This document shows positions 13,901-25,125 of a stretch of 64,000 nt of DNA, one piece after another (positions within the stretch are counted from its first letter, which is position 1; each line of letters begins with the position of its first letter). Source of the stretch: Chamaecyparis obtusa (lineage: Eukaryota > Streptophyta > Pinopsida > Cupressales > Cupressaceae). Below the pieces are notes generated by a model. It had not been told where the DNA came from, did no database searches, and saw only the letters and a program-made list of their open reading frames with translations. The position numbers and the translations under genes were made by a program. The stretch lies in contig BSBK01004083.1 in the NCBI GenBank assembly GCA_027943335.1, positions 303,501 through 367,500 on the forward strand, given 5' to 3'.

Positions 13901-13999
13901 TAAGGCTAAACTAGCATCTCTTTTTGAGGGTTCAACTAGATCTTTCTTATTTATAGGTCTATTCTTATCCTTGATTTTGTGAATCAATGATACATCCAT
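10913..13999 (-). pseudogene. A1 ORF2: large protein of unknown function shared with A2
   Basis: From ATG 13,997-13,999 the minus strand is open for 260 codons, then continues, with a handful of stops and frame changes, to a TAA at about 10,913; the whole would be about 1,000 residues. The first 260 residues and the next 100 match A2 ORF2 at several conserved blocks: SYLGCK near residue 50, WLEDRVIEIT, NTGSVYNGRG, then SRIPPSLVE (13,070-13,096), DICFMVDT, VVEP and PLGYE. The later part is Lys/Glu-rich and strongly coiled-coil (10,913-11,935). No catalytic motif of protease, integrase, RT or RNase H is visible. It takes the place where pol would be expected. Function is unknown; a structural or regulatory role, or a captured host gene, is possible. 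Confidence 0.8.
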
Positions 14000-14435
14000 G
14001 ATTATAACTGATTACTTTAAGCTGATTCAAGATCTTAGTTGGATAAATACCTTAAATTCACAAAATTAGGGCTTTCGCTAGATCGGCGCTTCAAACTTCT
14101 GCAAATCACTTCCAAACTTCTTTCTTCACTTCCAAATCACTTCCAATCATTTGATAATCATAATAACTTTGATTTCAATATTTTAATACTTAGCATTTAC
14201 TCAATCTGACATCGCATTCAATTATTTTTCCACTAAAATGCCAAAAAGCTGATTCTGTAAACCTGCAACCATAAATTTTCTTGCGACCTTGCAAAACACA
14301 ATATTTCTTTTTGCACACTTAACCATAGCATTATTATAACATAACAAACCTTCATCTAACTATGCAAAACTTAACTCATTCAAAATCTAATTCTATACTA
14401 ATTATAAGTTCCTAAACTACAAAAATTTACATAAT
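14000..14435 (-). other. A1 spacer between ORF1 and ORF2
   Basis: This AT-rich stretch of about 435 bp has no open frame and lies between the stop of ORF1 and the ATG of ORF2. A2 has a spacer of similar length with a clear TATA-like sequence. It may act as a leader or internal promoter for ORF2. Confidence 0.5.
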
Positions 14436-15776
14436 TTAAGTGCTTAAAGAAGGGTTAGGTAAAGACTCATTCTTACCATCAGATACATTACCTTCCTGAT
14501 TACCTTCAATGCTGAATATACCTCCTTGATCTGTGCCTTTAAAAAAATTTACTTCATCTTCATTGCTACAACAACCTTTCTCTTTGTTTCCTGCATTTTC
14601 ATTCCTTTTTGCATAGTTTCTAGGATTAGGGTTATGATGATAACCTCCATTGTTCATTCTGCAAAATCTTGTTGTGTGTCCAATCTTGTTACATATCTCA
14701 CAAGTGACTCCATTGGTTCCATATCTAGGTGTTTGCTGATTGATTTGAGTCCTGCAATTTCTAGCAATATGTCCAATTTTGTTGCATCTGAAACATACTA
14801 TTCCATTTCCTCTTTTCATGTCTTCAGTTGATCTCTGATCTACATTGTTAGTATTTCTAGACATTCTACTATTGTAATTATTCTCAATAACTTTAGATCT
14901 TCTACATTCAATAGCTCTATGTCCAAAACCATGGCAATTATAACAATAACCATTAAGAGGTTTGAATTGTTTACCTGTACAATCTCTCTTCATATGACCA
15001 ATAGTATTACAAGAAAAATATCTACCTTTGAATTCTCTTTGCATACCTTTGGATGATTCATCTTGCTTCAGTGGTTCTTCTTGCTTTGGTGCATCTTCCT
15101 ACTTCGGTGATTCTTCTTGCTTTGGTACATCTTCTTGCTTCGATGATTCTTCTTGCTTTGGTGATTCTTCAAATTTGTTCTCATCTAACCTTTTTTCTTC
15201 ACTACTTTCACATTCATTCAGATCTAGTTTCTTGCTTTCACTAACTATCTTCAATATGTTAAATCCAAGACCAGTTTTTTCATAGAATGATTTTCCATAA
15301 GATACTTGCTTATCAATCTTTTTACTATTTGAGTATAGCCTCTCAAGTTGTTGTTTGGATTGAGTCAATTCACCTTTCACAATTTTGTTATATTTTTCAA
15401 GTTCATCATACTACAATTTGACTTTATCAAATTCGGATGTTACCTTGCCAAGTTTAGATTTTAGATCTTCATTTTCATTCTTTAAACTTTCATTCTCAGA
15501 TCTCAAATTGTCATTTCCATCTTTCAAGCTAAGCTTTAGATTTTCTATCTTCAATTCATGTTTAAGGATCACATTTTCTTTTTCTAAATCATCACAATCT
15601 TCAACAAGAATTTCAGATTCCTTCTCAGATTTTAGATCTTCTATCTTACCTTTCAATTTGTCAATAAGATTCTTTACATCATCATACTTTCTTTTCAAAG
15701 TGTTTCTTTCATCGGTAAGCATATCAATTTTCTCAAGAGCTTCTTCAAGATTCTTCTACAATTGATCCATATCCAT
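14436..15776 (-). pseudogene. A1 ORF1: gag-like protein with coiled coil and CCHC zinc-knuckle array
   Basis: The start is taken at ATG 15,774-15,776, about 60 bp after the primer binding site. The N-terminal 110 residues are a Lys/Glu/Leu coiled coil. A repeated Pro-Lys-Gln-Glu-Glu-Ser stretch (about 15,060-15,170) follows. Then come four CCHC knuckles: one degenerate (first Cys is Tyr, RYFSCNTIGHMKRDC) and three intact (CYNCHGFGHRAIEC, CFRCNKIGHIARNC, CEICNKIGHTTRFC). Knuckles of this kind bind element RNA in retroviral-type Gag. Three TAG stops interrupt the frame (for example 15,756-15,758). There is no obvious capsid domain, so calling it Gag rests on position and knuckles. Confidence 0.82.
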
Positions 15777-15833
15777 AGAGATCTTACTCAAGCTACTAGG
15801 CTTTCCTTGAATGTTTATTCTCTAAGTAACTGT

Positions 15834-15845
15834 GCTCTGATACCA
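15834..15845 (-). other. A1 primer binding site (initiator Met type)
   Basis: The minus strand reads TGGTATCAGAGC two bases after the 5' LTR. This matches the complement of the plant initiator-methionine tRNA 3' end used by Copia elements, and it sets the orientation of A1. Confidence 0.92.
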
Positions 15846-15847
15846 AT

Positions 15848-16825
15848 TGTTAGAAATAGGAAATACTAAGAGGGGGGGGTGAATCAATATTTCACAAACT
15901 TTTACTTTTGCCCACTTATGGATATAACGGATTACTTTAAAGCATAAGAAACTAAATAGCACACATAACAATAAATGTAAAGAACTCATAACACATGATA
16001 TGTTCTTGAGGAAACCCTAGCCAAGGGAAAACCCCAGTGGGGATGGTACCCACAAAGATCCACTAATCAAAAGATATCCGGTTAAGGATGCTGACCATGT
16101 TAGGAGCCTGTTACAATCATATAGTGTATCAGTCCTGGTTAAGGGACTATAGGTCTTGTTAGAAGCCTCAACCCTATTAGAAGTTGTAGATACAAAACAT
16201 GATTACCAGATGAGCTCACTGCCCAAACAAGTAATACAAATTTTTACTGATTACAATATGGTACTGCTTACAACTTCACATCAACAACTTTCGCTGCTAT
16301 CACAAGTTACATATATTACATGTTACATTTCAAGTATGTTCGGTACATCTTTATTTATACAAGATACAAACATAATATCTTTCTCTTGTCAACTTGCATA
16401 TCTTTATCCAAGAGTAAACATCTAGGATGTCATCTCTTTATAATATTAAGTCATTATTTTGACAAGAAAAATAATCCCTTAATTCATTTATTAATTCTAT
16501 CTTCAAAACTGCTCTGTCGATTGTACTCTATCATCGGTAAAACAATCATAACTTTGTCTGTACTATCTATACTCTTTTGCACACTAAGATGGGTATCCTT
16601 AGACACCATAGAGCCTATGTTCAACTACGCAAACTCTGATCATGCTCTAGTGAACGTCGCCAAAACAAACTATATCGGGTGCTCTATCAAAAACATTGTT
16701 TCATACTTAGACAATTTTAGTCTGTGATCTTCCATACTTACTTTCCAGCTTATGCGCTCTTCATAGAGAACATATGTTTCCATAATGACAACATCTATGA
16801 ACATACCTCAGCCAAATTGCCAACA
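15848..16825 (-). repeat. A1 5' LTR
   Basis: This is the partner of 9,634-10,608. It is bounded by TG and CA and followed on the plus strand by the target copy ACTCT. Confidence 0.93.
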
Positions 16826-17176
16826 ACTCTTTGCTTATCCAAAGTTGTTGTAGGTCCATATACATTGATTGGAAGGAGATTTTCCCCATGCCAGTTCAAC
16901 ATAGTTGCTTGCCAATTGTCTTCCTATTTCAAAAGCTTACATTAGATAGATTTATTATCCCAGAGGACAGCCAAAACCCCTGAAGTGCCAATCCCCAATC
17001 TATGAATTGATTACCAAATTGGCCACTTCCCAATTCTTTTTATCAAAGTTAACTTGTGACATTTTTGTTTCTTACAAAAGAATGACTTCTTCTCTCAGAG
17101 AATCTAGCTCTTGCTTGATTCAATATCTTTTGTCAGAGGCATTTAATCCTTTGACATTCAATGATATTATCTTCAT
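16826..17176 (-). pseudogene. LINE ORF2 N-terminus: first part of the endonuclease domain
   Basis: ORF2 starts at ATG 17,174-17,176 and reads MKIISLNVKGLN, the usual start of a plant LINE endonuclease. The ETKM motif with its metal-binding Glu follows, and NVYGPT appears close to the break with A1. Two in-frame stops lie within the first 60 codons. The ORF1 stop is only two bases upstream, which suggests coupled translation. The rest of the domain is at 8,851-9,633. Confidence 0.88.
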
Positions 17177-17178
17177 GG

Positions 17179-19782
17179 CTAAAAAGGAGAACACTTAGTT
17201 CTCCTCGTCAATATTTTTGAAGGTGTGAATGTACCATCCAAAGTTAGTTGGATACCTGCTACAATTTCATCTTTCGTCTGAATATTCTTAGGTTTTCTAC
17301 CTCTTTTCTTCGGAGTGGGTTTATCCTGGGTGCTTTATGAAGGGGTCTGTTGAATTGAGAGTATAGTTTTATGATCAAAACCCAATTGTGATGGCATCTG
17401 AATAGAATTTAGAACTTCCCTCTCTGGGATATACTCTTCTCTCTCCTGGGATTCAAACTTATCCAAATCATCTTGAATCATGTTTGTAGCTATCATATTT
17501 TCAGCATTATCTCCAACCGCCTGGGGATCATCCTGTTCTAGGTCCACAAAACTGTTAGACTGAATCTAATCTTTGATTTGATTGGTAACTGCATCATCCA
17601 ATTTATCAGCATGTTCACCATATGGGGTCTCTGCTAAGATGAAATCATTGTGAACATTCTGATGAGTCTAAGACTCATTGAGGATCTCAGCTGGCTCTAC
17701 CTGATAATCTTGACATGATGACACTATTGTAGATATTGCCAATTGATTAGCATCTCATGGTGATGGTGGTTTTTTATTTGTATGCCCCATTTCAGAGAAC
17801 AGCCCTTCTTCTTCCACTATCTCAAAAATTAATTTGGTGGCCAATTCTATGATCATCTGGTCTGATAACTCCCGAGCTTTCAAGTCAATCACTTCTTTCT
17901 TACTGAGTGAATCATGCATGTTGGATATATTCATCGAGGTGTTTTGGAACATCAACTGATTAACAATAACATCAGCATTTTGAGGAGGCAACTCAGAATG
18001 ATCCATTATACTAAACTTTAGTGCTAGGGGAGATGGTCTAGACTTAATCTAACGGTTCACTTTTGGCTTGCTGATGCCAAGACTAAAGAAATTGATCATG
18101 TTACTAATCTAAAGGAGTAGCCCTTGATCAACTCTTTTCAACATTGATTTCATCCTTTGATCTATAACAATGACATAAGATGTTGGTGGTGCCTTGGATT
18201 GATTGGTACAGATTACCAATTGTGAGCTAGGCCCTTGGGAGGCTTGAATATTGCTCACTTTTTTATGTGGAGTGGACTCCTGGATAGAGAAATCTAGTGG
18301 ATTTGAACAATGGTCCTCACATACTAGTGTCTTTGAGTGCACAATTTTTTTACACTACAAGGTAAAATGGCCTAAAAATTTTTGGTATTTTTGGCAGGTA
18401 TTCTCATCCTCCAAATTTATGGGTTGTTCCAATACACCCCACTTTGATTTGATCTTGATCATCTTTGGTGGCATCTTTGCAGGGCAGAGTAACACACAGA
18501 ATTGAGTATCACGATGAGGGTATTCAAATGGTATGAGATCATGTCTAACAAAGATGCCAATTTGATTGGGAATGATTTCAATAATTTCCAAATCTCTGTA
18601 TTCTAGTGGAAGCATAGGGAGGGAAATCCAGTAAGGAAAGAAGCAGCATTCCTGCTAGTCTGGTTTAAAGTTGGGTGACTAGACCCTAGTAAATAATCCA
18701 GAGCCTTTGTAGAACCACCCTTTATAGTGGTGAATGACATCCCTACAATCTTCTGATTCAAAAAGAGCTACAAAAACTCCTACTTCTGACTCTAGTAATA
18801 CAATATCTAATAGGCCCTCCCAACATTCAAAAGCCTAGTCCTTGATATCTGAAAACAAAAGAGATTGGTTTGAAAAATTACCAATAAGTGTTGTGCAGCA
18901 TAGTGACCCAATATGATTTTGAAGGAGGTGATGTGGCAGAGTAAGCTCAATCGAGGCCCAATTCTCTTTGACACCTGCTACCACTCCCATAGTTTGTTTA
19001 TCTTGAGCTGAAGGCTGAACCTTATTCTGTGTGTGTTATTGATCCAATACATTCTGATGTTGGACTGGTTTCCAAATTTGAGAAGGCCGATTTGGATTGA
19101 AGGGTGCTCTAACTTGAGGATCTTTCAATGTGTGCTCGGTCTGATTTTCATGAAGATGGGAATACCTGATCTGCACTAGAGACCTTGGCAATGTCCCTTC
19201 ACATATATCAAATATCGATTGATCTTTGTAGGGTTTAAACTTTCTATGGTGATGAATCTTATTTCATTGCTTTAGCCTGGGTAGAGAAAATTTCTCCCTT
19301 TTAGGGGTAGGTTTAATCTGATGAGGGTTTGTTGTTGATTGTTTCTGGGCATGCAAAACCCTAGATCTAAGATTTGCCTATCAGGAAGATTCTCCAAGCT
19401 CAAAACTTGAAAAACCTTGGAATGTATTTTGATCTCGTGTGTTGTGATGCAGTTAAATCTTCTATGGTTTAACTTGAAATCTTGGATTAATGAAGAATGG
19501 CTTGGCAAGATGAACAGTTGTTTTCCCACTAAAAATGGAGGAACCAGCCTTGCCCTGCATATTATTGATTACATTCTTCTCCAAAAAAGGGCACCGCTAG
19601 AAAATCTTGGATGGGTGATTGCTAGAGCAATGTTTGCCTGGCTGAATAGTCAGAATACCATGAAAAATCTTCACAATATCTGCCCAAGATGATGATTCTG
19701 GAGACCACAAATCTGCAGAGTTACCCGATTGGTCTACCTTACTCAGAAGGCTACAACCTGACATTGGCCCTCCTCCTGACAT
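17179..19782 (-). pseudogene. LINE ORF1: nucleic-acid-binding protein (DUF4283-like, AT-hook-like tail)
   Basis: The likely start is at 19,780-19,782, shortly before an SSWADIV segment typical of plant LINE ORF1. The middle (about 18,355-18,620) has the DUF4283-like block LPLEYRDLEIIEIIPNQIG and a degenerate knuckle of form C-x3-Y...GH. The C-terminus has a basic KKRGRKPK stretch (about 17,285-17,310), which resembles an AT-hook or nuclear signal, and the frame ends in TAG at 17,179-17,181. ORF1 proteins bind LINE RNA in the particle. Stops and frame changes are scattered through it. Confidence 0.8.
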
Positions 19783-20784
19783 GTGACACTTTTTCCCTCT
19801 ACCACGACTAGAGTCTAAACAAAATTGCTTGTATTTCTAGCTCCGTGATTGCAATGGTTGTCTCTTGGTGTATGGGTGCCAACCCTGACCTGCACTCCAT
19901 TCCTGCCCTATGCTCCATTCTTGCCCTCCCTGCGCTACCATTTTTACCCTAGTTTCATCTCTTGTCTCGTTATAGTTAAATGTTAATTGACTTTATTAAG
20001 TTCAAAATTGCATTTTAAAGTGTATTAGTTGAGTGGTGGTGGTGGTGTTGTGATCTTCAAGATTCAAATGTTTACTAAATCATTGTGATTGTAGACTTGT
20101 GTCTTTTTGTTTCAATATGATTGTGGATTTGAACCTCACCATTGTTAATTGGGGGCGAGGTCCCCATTTTATGATTTTATTGGTTTATAGTTCCAAAGAA
20201 AAAAAGTTGAGAACTAACTACAACTGACTCGTACATTATTATTGTATAACAATGGTCATTTTGTTCATTTTTATTTTTTCATTTTAATTGAAAATGTGAG
20301 TGATATTTAGTGAGTCTTGTAGTGTAAAGAAATGTTGTGTTTAACTTAGGATCCAATATTCAATAGAGAAATAGGCAAGTTTTTTCTTCTCATCTTGTGT
20401 GACTTTAAATCTTTTCTTGGAAGTGGATTAACCATTGTGGAAATCTTTAAATTCTTCGGATTCCTTTCATTTTTAATCTTTTCATCATATGCTCGGTTTT
20501 ATATTATGGATAGAGTGGAGAAGTAATTATCTTACTAGATCACTAAATCTCTCTCACAAATTGGAAAATATTAATTCTAGTCTAAGGATTTAATGGACTT
20601 TGATGTTTATTACTCTTATTATGCACTTTCTAAAATTTCTTATCATAAGCTAAAGAAAATCTTACATAATTTTATATTGGTTAGCTTTGACTAAACAAAA
20701 GACTTACATAGAGTAGTGTGTGAATTAATTTTATCTTCCCAAAGGATTTGGTTGCTTAGGATTTATTATTTTTTTATAGACAAG
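19783..20784. other. LINE upstream flank and AT-rich DNA, no gene seen
   Basis: The first part may be the LINE 5' UTR. A short CCCTGCC/GCACTCCATTC repetition occurs near 19,880-19,930. No open frame or element terminus is supported. Confidence 0.4.
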
Positions 20785-20920
20785 GAATTAAACTTTGCAT
20801 CAAGTAGATTGTATGAGACACTAAAGGAAACGAAGGAAAGAAATTCCTTTTAAGGAATTAAACTTTTCCTCAGGTGGATTGTGAGAACCACTAAAGGAAA
20901 TGAATCTTAGAAAATCCTTT
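20785..20920. repeat. Tandem duplication, unit about 65 bp
   Basis: Two adjacent copies contain GGAATTAAACTTT, then GTAGATTGT/GTGGATTGT and CACTAAAGGAAA. It appears to be a local duplication without coding content. Confidence 0.7.
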
Positions 20921-21904
20921 TAAGTAATTGCATTTCATTTGTTCCTATCTTTGGGAAACCATCTTAGAAAGGATTGGTCTTTCATTCTTTGGTTATTTTC
21001 CATATTCTTGTTAAAATCATGGGAATTTCCGTGGCCAAAATCATATGGAAGGCATGACAAGCTACTAAGCCATATATTTTTGAAATGATTATGAATGTCA
21101 AAATGATCTTTTTATCAATTAGTAGTCTCATACTATATTTATTCAATATATTTTGTTAGCCAAGATTTCATGGATTCATTCTCTCAACTTTTAGAAGAAG
21201 TATTGATGTATGTATTTGACACTCTTAACTTAGATGAAACTTCCTTAACAAGCTCATCTATCTTGAAAGGAATTTTAAGTTCTAATACAAAACATAACAA
21301 TCAAAATTCTTCATTTTTTAGATATTGATGTAAAAGATAACTTAGTTGTTTCAACAAAGAGTCTTACACACTAAAATTTGGAAGAGGGTTAGATTTAAAA
21401 GATAATATGATTTTATGCATTCCAACCCAAAATTAGTTCCAAGATTTAAGATTTAATGATATCTAGTCATATTGAAACACTTTAAAAAATTTGTTATCTT
21501 CAATTTTATTGATGTTTTTCTTCAATTCAAACCATATTATTAAAAATGATAAAAGAGAGATTAAGAGGGACATGGTTAAGAGATCTAGTTTTTAAAAAAA
21601 TTTGTAGTGAAAGAATTATTAAGTAGATCTATATGCCAAATTATCTATTATTTCTTAACCAGATAACTCACAATGGCATAACAAAAGTGTAAAATTCAAT
21701 AGGATTATTTATAAAAGCATATCAAATAATCCATTTTGATGCAATTTAATAGGTTTATTCATAATTAGGGATGTAATCAAATATGACCTTACACTCAATA
21801 ATGGATTAATGATTTGAATGTGACATCAATCAAATACTTTAAAAAAATTAAACTTCTATAATAGTGATTTTAACAAAACAATTTTCTATATATTTTTTTT
21901 TAAA
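20921..21904. other. AT-rich stretch without recognisable genes
   Basis: Only short chance ORFs and A/T runs are seen on either strand. Confidence 0.45.
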
Positions 21905-22567
21905 ATGTTGAGGTTCGTCAGAATTTTGACGAGCACCAAAAGACAACTGACGAGGTTTTCATACCTACAACAACACAAATGTTAGAGGTATGACATCAAA
22001 TCATCATCACTCTCACCAGAATTTTGATAAATTCCAGAAGATAACTGACGAGGTTTCCATACCTGCGACAACATAAATATCGCAGGTATGGAGACATAAT
22101 CGTCATTGCTCTCATCAGAATTCTGACGAACACTAGAAGACAACTGATGAGGTTTCATGTCTGAGATGATGTAAACATTGTAGGTATGGAAGTATAATCA
22201 TCATTACTCTCATTATAATTCTAATGAACACCAAAAGACAACTGAAGAGGTTTCCATACCTGCAACAACACAAACATCATAGGTATAGCAGCATAATCAT
22301 CGTCACTCTCACCAAAACTCTGACGAACACCAGGAGTCAACCGATAGGATGGTCATTAGACTTCTGATGAGACTTTGTTGAAAAAGATCCCTTTTCTATT
22401 AATATATTTCTGACGTGGTTTTGTCAGAAATCCAACATGTGCTCCGTCAAAAGTTCTGACAAAAAAATTTTGATGAGGACTCTCCTTGATGTTTGTTAGA
22501 ATTTTGACGCATTATTATCTAAATTCTAATGAATAATCATCAGAAATATAACCCAAATGTACTAGTG
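21905..22567. repeat. Tandem repeat of about 100 bp with internal hairpins; possible CACTA transposon end
   Basis: Four to five diverged units start near 21,918, 22,018, 22,128, 22,217 and 22,316, each opening with a form of GAATTCTGACGA. Each has an inner palindrome. The best is CCATACCTGCGA...TCGCAGGTATGG near 22,057-22,092. TCTGACGA-like words continue to 22,510 in both orientations. The block ends in TAGTG at 22,563-22,567. CACTA (En/Spm) elements end in CACTA/TAGTG and have subterminal repeats of this kind. The partner terminus and a transposase were not found. Confidence 0.45.
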
Positions 22568-23834
22568 CTACACTATTTAAACAAAAGACATCCTCTCCAC
22601 CTAAAGATACTTCTTCTACAAGTTCCCTCTAGAATACGATTGGGGGTCATTAGACTTTACGCCATCTTTTGTAGGTGAATGCAAAGTTCCTAATTTCAAC
22701 ACAGGACTCTTTAGAGAGCCTAGTGAGTCATTTGTCCAACCTAATTCTCAAAAAAAAATCTCCAACATAGTTTAGGACGTATGCAATAAAGCTTTGAGAT
22801 TCATGATAAACCTATAAAATTGAAAGGTGGAAAATCTCCTCCTTTATCCACATCCCCTCCTTTATCATCTAACATTTCTTCTATACCTAGCTTGAATCAA
22901 GAAAACATTTTGCCTAACCTTCTTTGTGCTAAGTTGATTACTCAACCTAAATGAAAAAAAGAAGCATAGTCAAAATCTTGTGAGTCTCTCTTTTTTAATG
23001 TATCATCAATATCATGACCACTCTACTAAGTAATGTCAAGCCTTGTATTACAAAGATGTAGAAACTCATTGATTATGATATCGTACACATAACATATTGC
23101 AATGAGTTAATTTTTAATTCTGATTTCTTTAAATAACATTTAAGTTCCTATTATGTTGCTCCACACTATGTTCCATTGTTATCCTATCCTTTTAGGGATA
23201 ATTGTTGGGCATGGTGTGATCATACTTTACAAGTAACATAATAGTCCTTCTTAATTTAATTCTTGTTTTCTACACTTGGTGGGAAAGGGTAGTATTTTCA
23301 ATCTCTATCATCCTTCTCTTAAAGATCCAATTTTCTCTTGGTTAAGTAGCATTTGTTTATGATATCCACTTTTTCATGGTATTATTTTTTTACATTAGGG
23401 ATTCTCTCCTATACAAGAGAGATGAATCCTTGATCATAACATTTTCATTATTTTCAATTTGATATCCATGGTAAACAAATCCCTTACCTTGGGGGCTAAA
23501 ATCATGTCATCCTTCCTCAAGAATCCCTTTACCTAGCAATGGGAAAGGTATGAATTCTTCCCTTCTTGTTCTACATATCTTTTCAACATCCTTCAAAAGG
23601 ATCTCTTTACACTTGTATGGTATCTCTTTGTATTCATCCCTCCTTGACCTCATAAGAGTTGTGACCTCTTTGACTTGGACTAGGTATTACTTGTGGGATA
23701 CCTATTTTGTGTTAAAGGTTCTTTATCATTGTTTCTCTTTTCCTTAATCTATCAAAATAATCTTTTTACATCTTAAGGGAGCTCATATACAACATCCTTA
23801 TTGAAAATATTTTCTTTACTTTAAGCATCTCAGG
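22568..23834. other. Intergenic DNA without recognisable genes
   Basis: No supported open frame, LTR or inverted terminal repeat was found on either strand. Confidence 0.4.
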
Positions 23835-24215
23835 TACAGTACACTAGCATAATACAACTTGTTGGGGCTAGATAACTCTCCTTTATACATTTGTGGTAGG
23901 TTTCCTTTGATACAATTCTTTCCTTGATTATCCTTAGGATTGGATGAACTAGCATAACACAACTTGCTAGCCCATTTGACCTCTCCTTTACATACATTTT
24001 TGGGATTGGTTGACTAGTATAGCACAACTTGCTAGACTATTTGACCTATCCTTTTCATGGGTTCAATAACATAACACAACTTCTTGGACCATTCAACCTC
24101 TCATTTAAATATTTTTTAATGATTTGAATATCATGCACTAGATTATAAACTCCCTATTTACATCCTCTTTGATGGGTGGAACTGGAATAACACAATTTTC
24201 TAGACCATTTCTCCC
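23835..24215. repeat. Diverged tandem repeat (ACTAGCATAACACAACTTG family)
   Basis: At least five copies with 60-110 bp spacing share the core GCATAACACAACTTGCTAG followed by CATTTGACCTCTCCTTT. Copies lie near 23,838, 23,950, 24,013, 24,068 and 24,186. Their age and meaning are unknown. Confidence 0.7.
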
Positions 24216-25009
24216 TCTCTTATATCTTTTTCCTCTCTCATGGATCACCTAGCACAAAACAAATGGATAGCCTGCATCATCCATGGTTTTCTTTTTTATC
24301 TCATCCATGATTCCATAGCATATCACACTTTTCTATTTGATTGAATCATGGAGTCTTATCTTATCATTCTTGTGTTCTCTTTCTCTTTTTAGGTGACCAC
24401 TTGTACTTTTGCAATATCTTTTTGAGCATGATACTAGTGGTACGATATTTTCTTTACTAAGCTCTCTTCAACTAGTTGACTTAGAATCTTATTAATCTTT
24501 AAGCCTTAGTCTTTATTTTATGTTTCCTTGCATATGGATGTACAAGTTAAGATCCTTGGTTTGGAGGCTTGCGTCCTTAAATTTGGAGATATCTTATCTC
24601 CTTGTAGTTTTCCCATGCTCTTCATCTTTTTCTCTTTTTCTTCTACTTTATCGTGAGCATGAGGTGGAATCATACTCCCGCTAAACTAGTGGCTAATTGT
24701 ACCATCGTAAAAAGTAAGCACCCTTAATTAGGTTGTCATTTTGGCCTCATTTTAGTATATATGGGTTCTCACATTGATTTTACATTATTCTAATTCTCAT
24801 TGGACCTTTCTTAATTTAACTTAATATTATGATTCCTCTCTTAATTTATTTTTACCAAATTATTCCATCTCCTCACTCTAAAATGGGACTTACCTCATTT
24901 TAAATTTTAAGGCATGATTTACACAAATATCTATCTCATATCTTTGTGTGGCTCATCTTTCAAGACCAAGAAACTATTATCTTTTTGCTTGTAAAATTGA
25001 ATTGAATTT
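24216..25009. other. Intergenic DNA without recognisable genes
   Basis: Pyrimidine-rich, no supported open frame or element end. Confidence 0.4.
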
Positions 25010-25125
25010 GTTGGGGACATGGTGGTTTTCTAGGTACATGGTGGTTTTTTTGTTACATGACAATTTTCTGGTCTGGGTACATGGTGGTTTTCTAGGTACA
25101 TGGAAATTTTCTGGGTACGTGATGA
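25010..25125. repeat. Short tandem repeat (GGTACATGGTGGTTTTCT)
   Basis: Five imperfect copies of a unit close to GGTACATGGTGGTTTTCT with 19-30 bp spacing. It is a simple minisatellite. Confidence 0.75.

Larger units (their letters stand above)
9634..16825 (-). mobile_element. Element A1: non-autonomous Copia-like LTR retrotransposon with CCHC-array ORF1 and a novel ORF2
   Basis: Two direct repeats of about 975 bp (9,634-10,608 and 15,848-16,825) begin TG, end CA and are flanked by ACTCT. On the minus strand the 5' LTR is followed by a primer binding site TGGTATCAGAGC, and the 3' LTR is preceded by the purine tract AAAGGGGGAGAT. Both are hallmarks of plant Copia elements. The LTR also has the CTGATTCACCCCC signature seen in SIRE-type Copia LTRs. 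The 5.2-kb interior holds a coiled-coil/zinc-knuckle ORF1 and a long ORF2. I see no protease, integrase or RT, so mobility would depend on another element. Confidence 0.93.
5706..19782 (-). mobile_element. L1-type plant LINE (non-LTR retrotransposon), interrupted by LTR element A1
   Basis: On the minus strand the domains run ORF1 (19,782-17,179), then ORF2 endonuclease, reverse transcriptase, zf-RVT and RNase H (17,176-5,706). This is the layout of plant L1 LINEs that have gained a C-terminal RNase H. Without the A1 insertion (9,634-16,825 plus one 5-bp target copy) the coding part is close to 6.9 kb, the usual length of a full element. Several in-frame stops and frameshifts show it is dead. 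The outer ends and target duplication were not found. Confidence 0.9.

Noticed and set aside
15028..15285. Ser/Cys/Phe-rich plus-strand ORF
   Set aside because: It is the complement of the Pro-Lys-Gln-Glu-Glu-Ser repeat of A1 ORF1.
9634..16825. A1 as an autonomous Copia element
   Set aside because: No GAG-preintegrase, integrase, RT (YVDD) or RNase H motif could be found on the minus strand between the two LTRs.
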